From Caecitellus pseudoparvulus (lineage: Eukaryota; Bigyra: Bicosoecida), in the NCBI GenBank assembly GCA_965644315.1, contig CBFFRQ010000065.1:186001-250000 (forward strand): 64,000 nt of DNA. The letters run 5' to 3'. Numbering within the stretch: position 1 is the first letter of the stretch; every line of letters begins with the position of its first letter. The translations under genes were made by a program, and so were the position numbers. Below the pieces are notes generated by a model. It saw nothing but the letters and a program-made list of their open reading frames with translations. It was not told where the DNA came from and ran no database searches. Shown here piece after piece: positions 63,276-64,000 of this stretch.

Positions 63276-64000
63276 CTACCAGGGGGTGTTGCGGGTGGAC
63301 GCGTGTGTGATGCCCCAGTCATCCTCCTGTGCGACGGCTGGCGTGGCGAGGTCCACCATGGACAGGGGCTGGCCAGCCGACGTGCCTGGAGTCGCCCACG
63401 TCTGACGCGAGTGCCCAGTCGAGCCATGGCGCTGCGATGCGCGTGAGGCTGCATGCCCCTGGGCATGCACAGGTCCTGCCTTGCGCGTTCGGGGCGCGGG
63501 CGGCGACCGCAAGTCGACAGAAGCGTGGGGAGCGGAGTCGTGGGGGAGCTGCCCAGCCTTGCTGCGGTGGGCAGCTTGGTGGCGCTGCGCGTAGCCATGG
63601 GGCACTACGGGTGGGGTGGGCGCGGCTTCGTCTGGCAAAGCAGGCACCACCCATCGAGCCACCGTTGGCCCTGCTGCCTTGGCTTGTCTAAGGCCAGCAG
63701 CATCCTGCTTCCCTCCAGCGGCCGAGGGCAGGGGCGCTGGCAAGTACGCAGTGGTTCGCGGCTCCGGCTTGACCGGCGCGACGGCGGGTACACGCCAGGT
63801 TTGGGGGTGCAGGCTGCCAGGTGAGCCGGCGTCCAGCTCCAGCACAGAACTGGACTCGGACAGCTCAACTGGCAGGTGCCGTGGCACACCCTTCACTTTG
63901 CGCAGAGGGCCACGCCGGGTGGACTTGGGCCTCTCTGCTCTGCTGGCTTCCAGGCGCCGCCGCGAGCGCACAGACAGACCCGTGGGCGTGTCTACCCCCG
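63276..64000 (-). CDS. C-terminal part of a basic, disordered protein, 5' end off the window
   Basis: The frame is open from the right edge to the stop at 63276, so only the C-terminal 240 or so residues are seen. Composition is Arg, Pro, Ala, Ser and Gly with no folded domain visible (for example RRRLEASRAERPKSTRRG, then PLPSAAGGK). It ends VDLATPAVAQEDDWGITHA. The acidic, aromatic tail may be a short linear motif. Function unknown. At this GC content a chance ORF is possible, but convergent spacing fits a gene. Confidence 0.4.
   Translation of the reverse strand, partial: GVDTPTGLSVRSRRRLEASRAERPKSTRRGPLRKVKGVPRHLPVELSESSSVLELDAGSPGSLHPQTWRVPAVAPVKPEPRTTAYLPAPLPSAAGGKQDAAGLRQAKAAGPTVARWVVPALPDEAAPTPPVVPHGYAQRHQAAHRSKAGQLPHDSAPHASVDLRSPPAPRTRKAGPVHAQGHAASRASQRHGSTGHSRQTWATPGTSAGQPLSMVDLATPAVAQEDDWGITHASTRNTPW

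Noticed and set aside
1-64000. tRNA or rRNA genes
   Set aside because: No stretch with tRNA A/B-box sequence and cloverleaf pairing, and no rRNA-like conserved segment, was noticed on either strand.

Overview
This 64 kb window is GC-rich nuclear DNA from a microbial eukaryote. The genes have short GT..AG introns (mostly about 55-160 bases), there are no operons or Shine-Dalgarno signals, and the products are typically eukaryotic: a KMT2/trithorax methyltransferase, CstF-64, NOP53, MPDU1, a mitochondrial T7-type RNA polymerase, CFAP52 and an ARL2BP-like protein. A CFAP52 gene argues for a lineage that has cilia or flagella. A carnitine acyltransferase and a mitochondrial long-chain acyl-CoA dehydrogenase argue for mitochondrial fatty-acid oxidation. 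The GTGCGT-type 5' splice sites resemble those of some GC-rich algae and protists, but the sequence alone does not fix the taxon.

Layout. 1-8.9 kb: a giant minus-strand DUF4062-NACHT-WD40 STAND protein (cut by the left edge), then a small unknown minus-strand gene. 8.9-13.1 kb: a plus-strand gene that may be XPF/SPO16-like, the minus-strand ciliary protein CFAP52, and an unresolved minus-strand gene. 13.3-17.0 kb: a carnitine-type acyltransferase (+) facing a secreted endoglycoceramidase-like GH5 enzyme (-). 17.3-25.8 kb: a 2,700-residue KMT2-type histone methyltransferase (+). 26.0-31.6 kb: a multi-pass membrane protein (+), a GGCT/AIG2-like plus dual-specificity-phosphatase fusion (+), a secreted BNR-repeat propeller (-) and CstF-64 (-). 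32.2-40.2 kb: a 1,867-residue Pro/Ala-rich disordered protein (+), an ARL2BP-like BART-domain protein (+) and NOP53 (-). 40.2-43.3 kb: a less GC-rich, gene-poor island with one lineage-specific membrane ORF carrying a 9-base tandem repeat. 43.3-47.7 kb: an unknown 500-residue ORF (-), a WD40 gene (-) and acyl-CoA dehydrogenase (+). 47.9-57.5 kb: four plus-strand genes, an SPFH/prohibitin-like protein, an EF-hand protein of 1,442 residues, a BIRC6-like E2 enzyme and a CAF16-like ABC ATPase. 57.9-64 kb: MPDU1 (+), mitochondrial RNA polymerase (-), a RibD-C-type reductase (+) and the 3' end of a disordered-protein gene (-).

The genes are packed tightly. Convergent neighbours end 12-66 bases apart, and divergent neighbours start about 80-620 bases apart. 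For most multi-exon genes I joined exons by hand. The junctions are supported because they keep the reading frame and restore family motifs, but none is confirmed by transcripts. Adjacent genes do not form an obvious pathway, although carnitine acyltransferase, acyl-CoA dehydrogenase and mitochondrial RNA polymerase share the mitochondrion, and KMT2, CstF-64 and the CAF16-like protein share nuclear gene expression. The most unusual products are the STAND protein, the GGCT-phosphatase fusion and the E2 enzyme with probable SUMO-interacting motifs.
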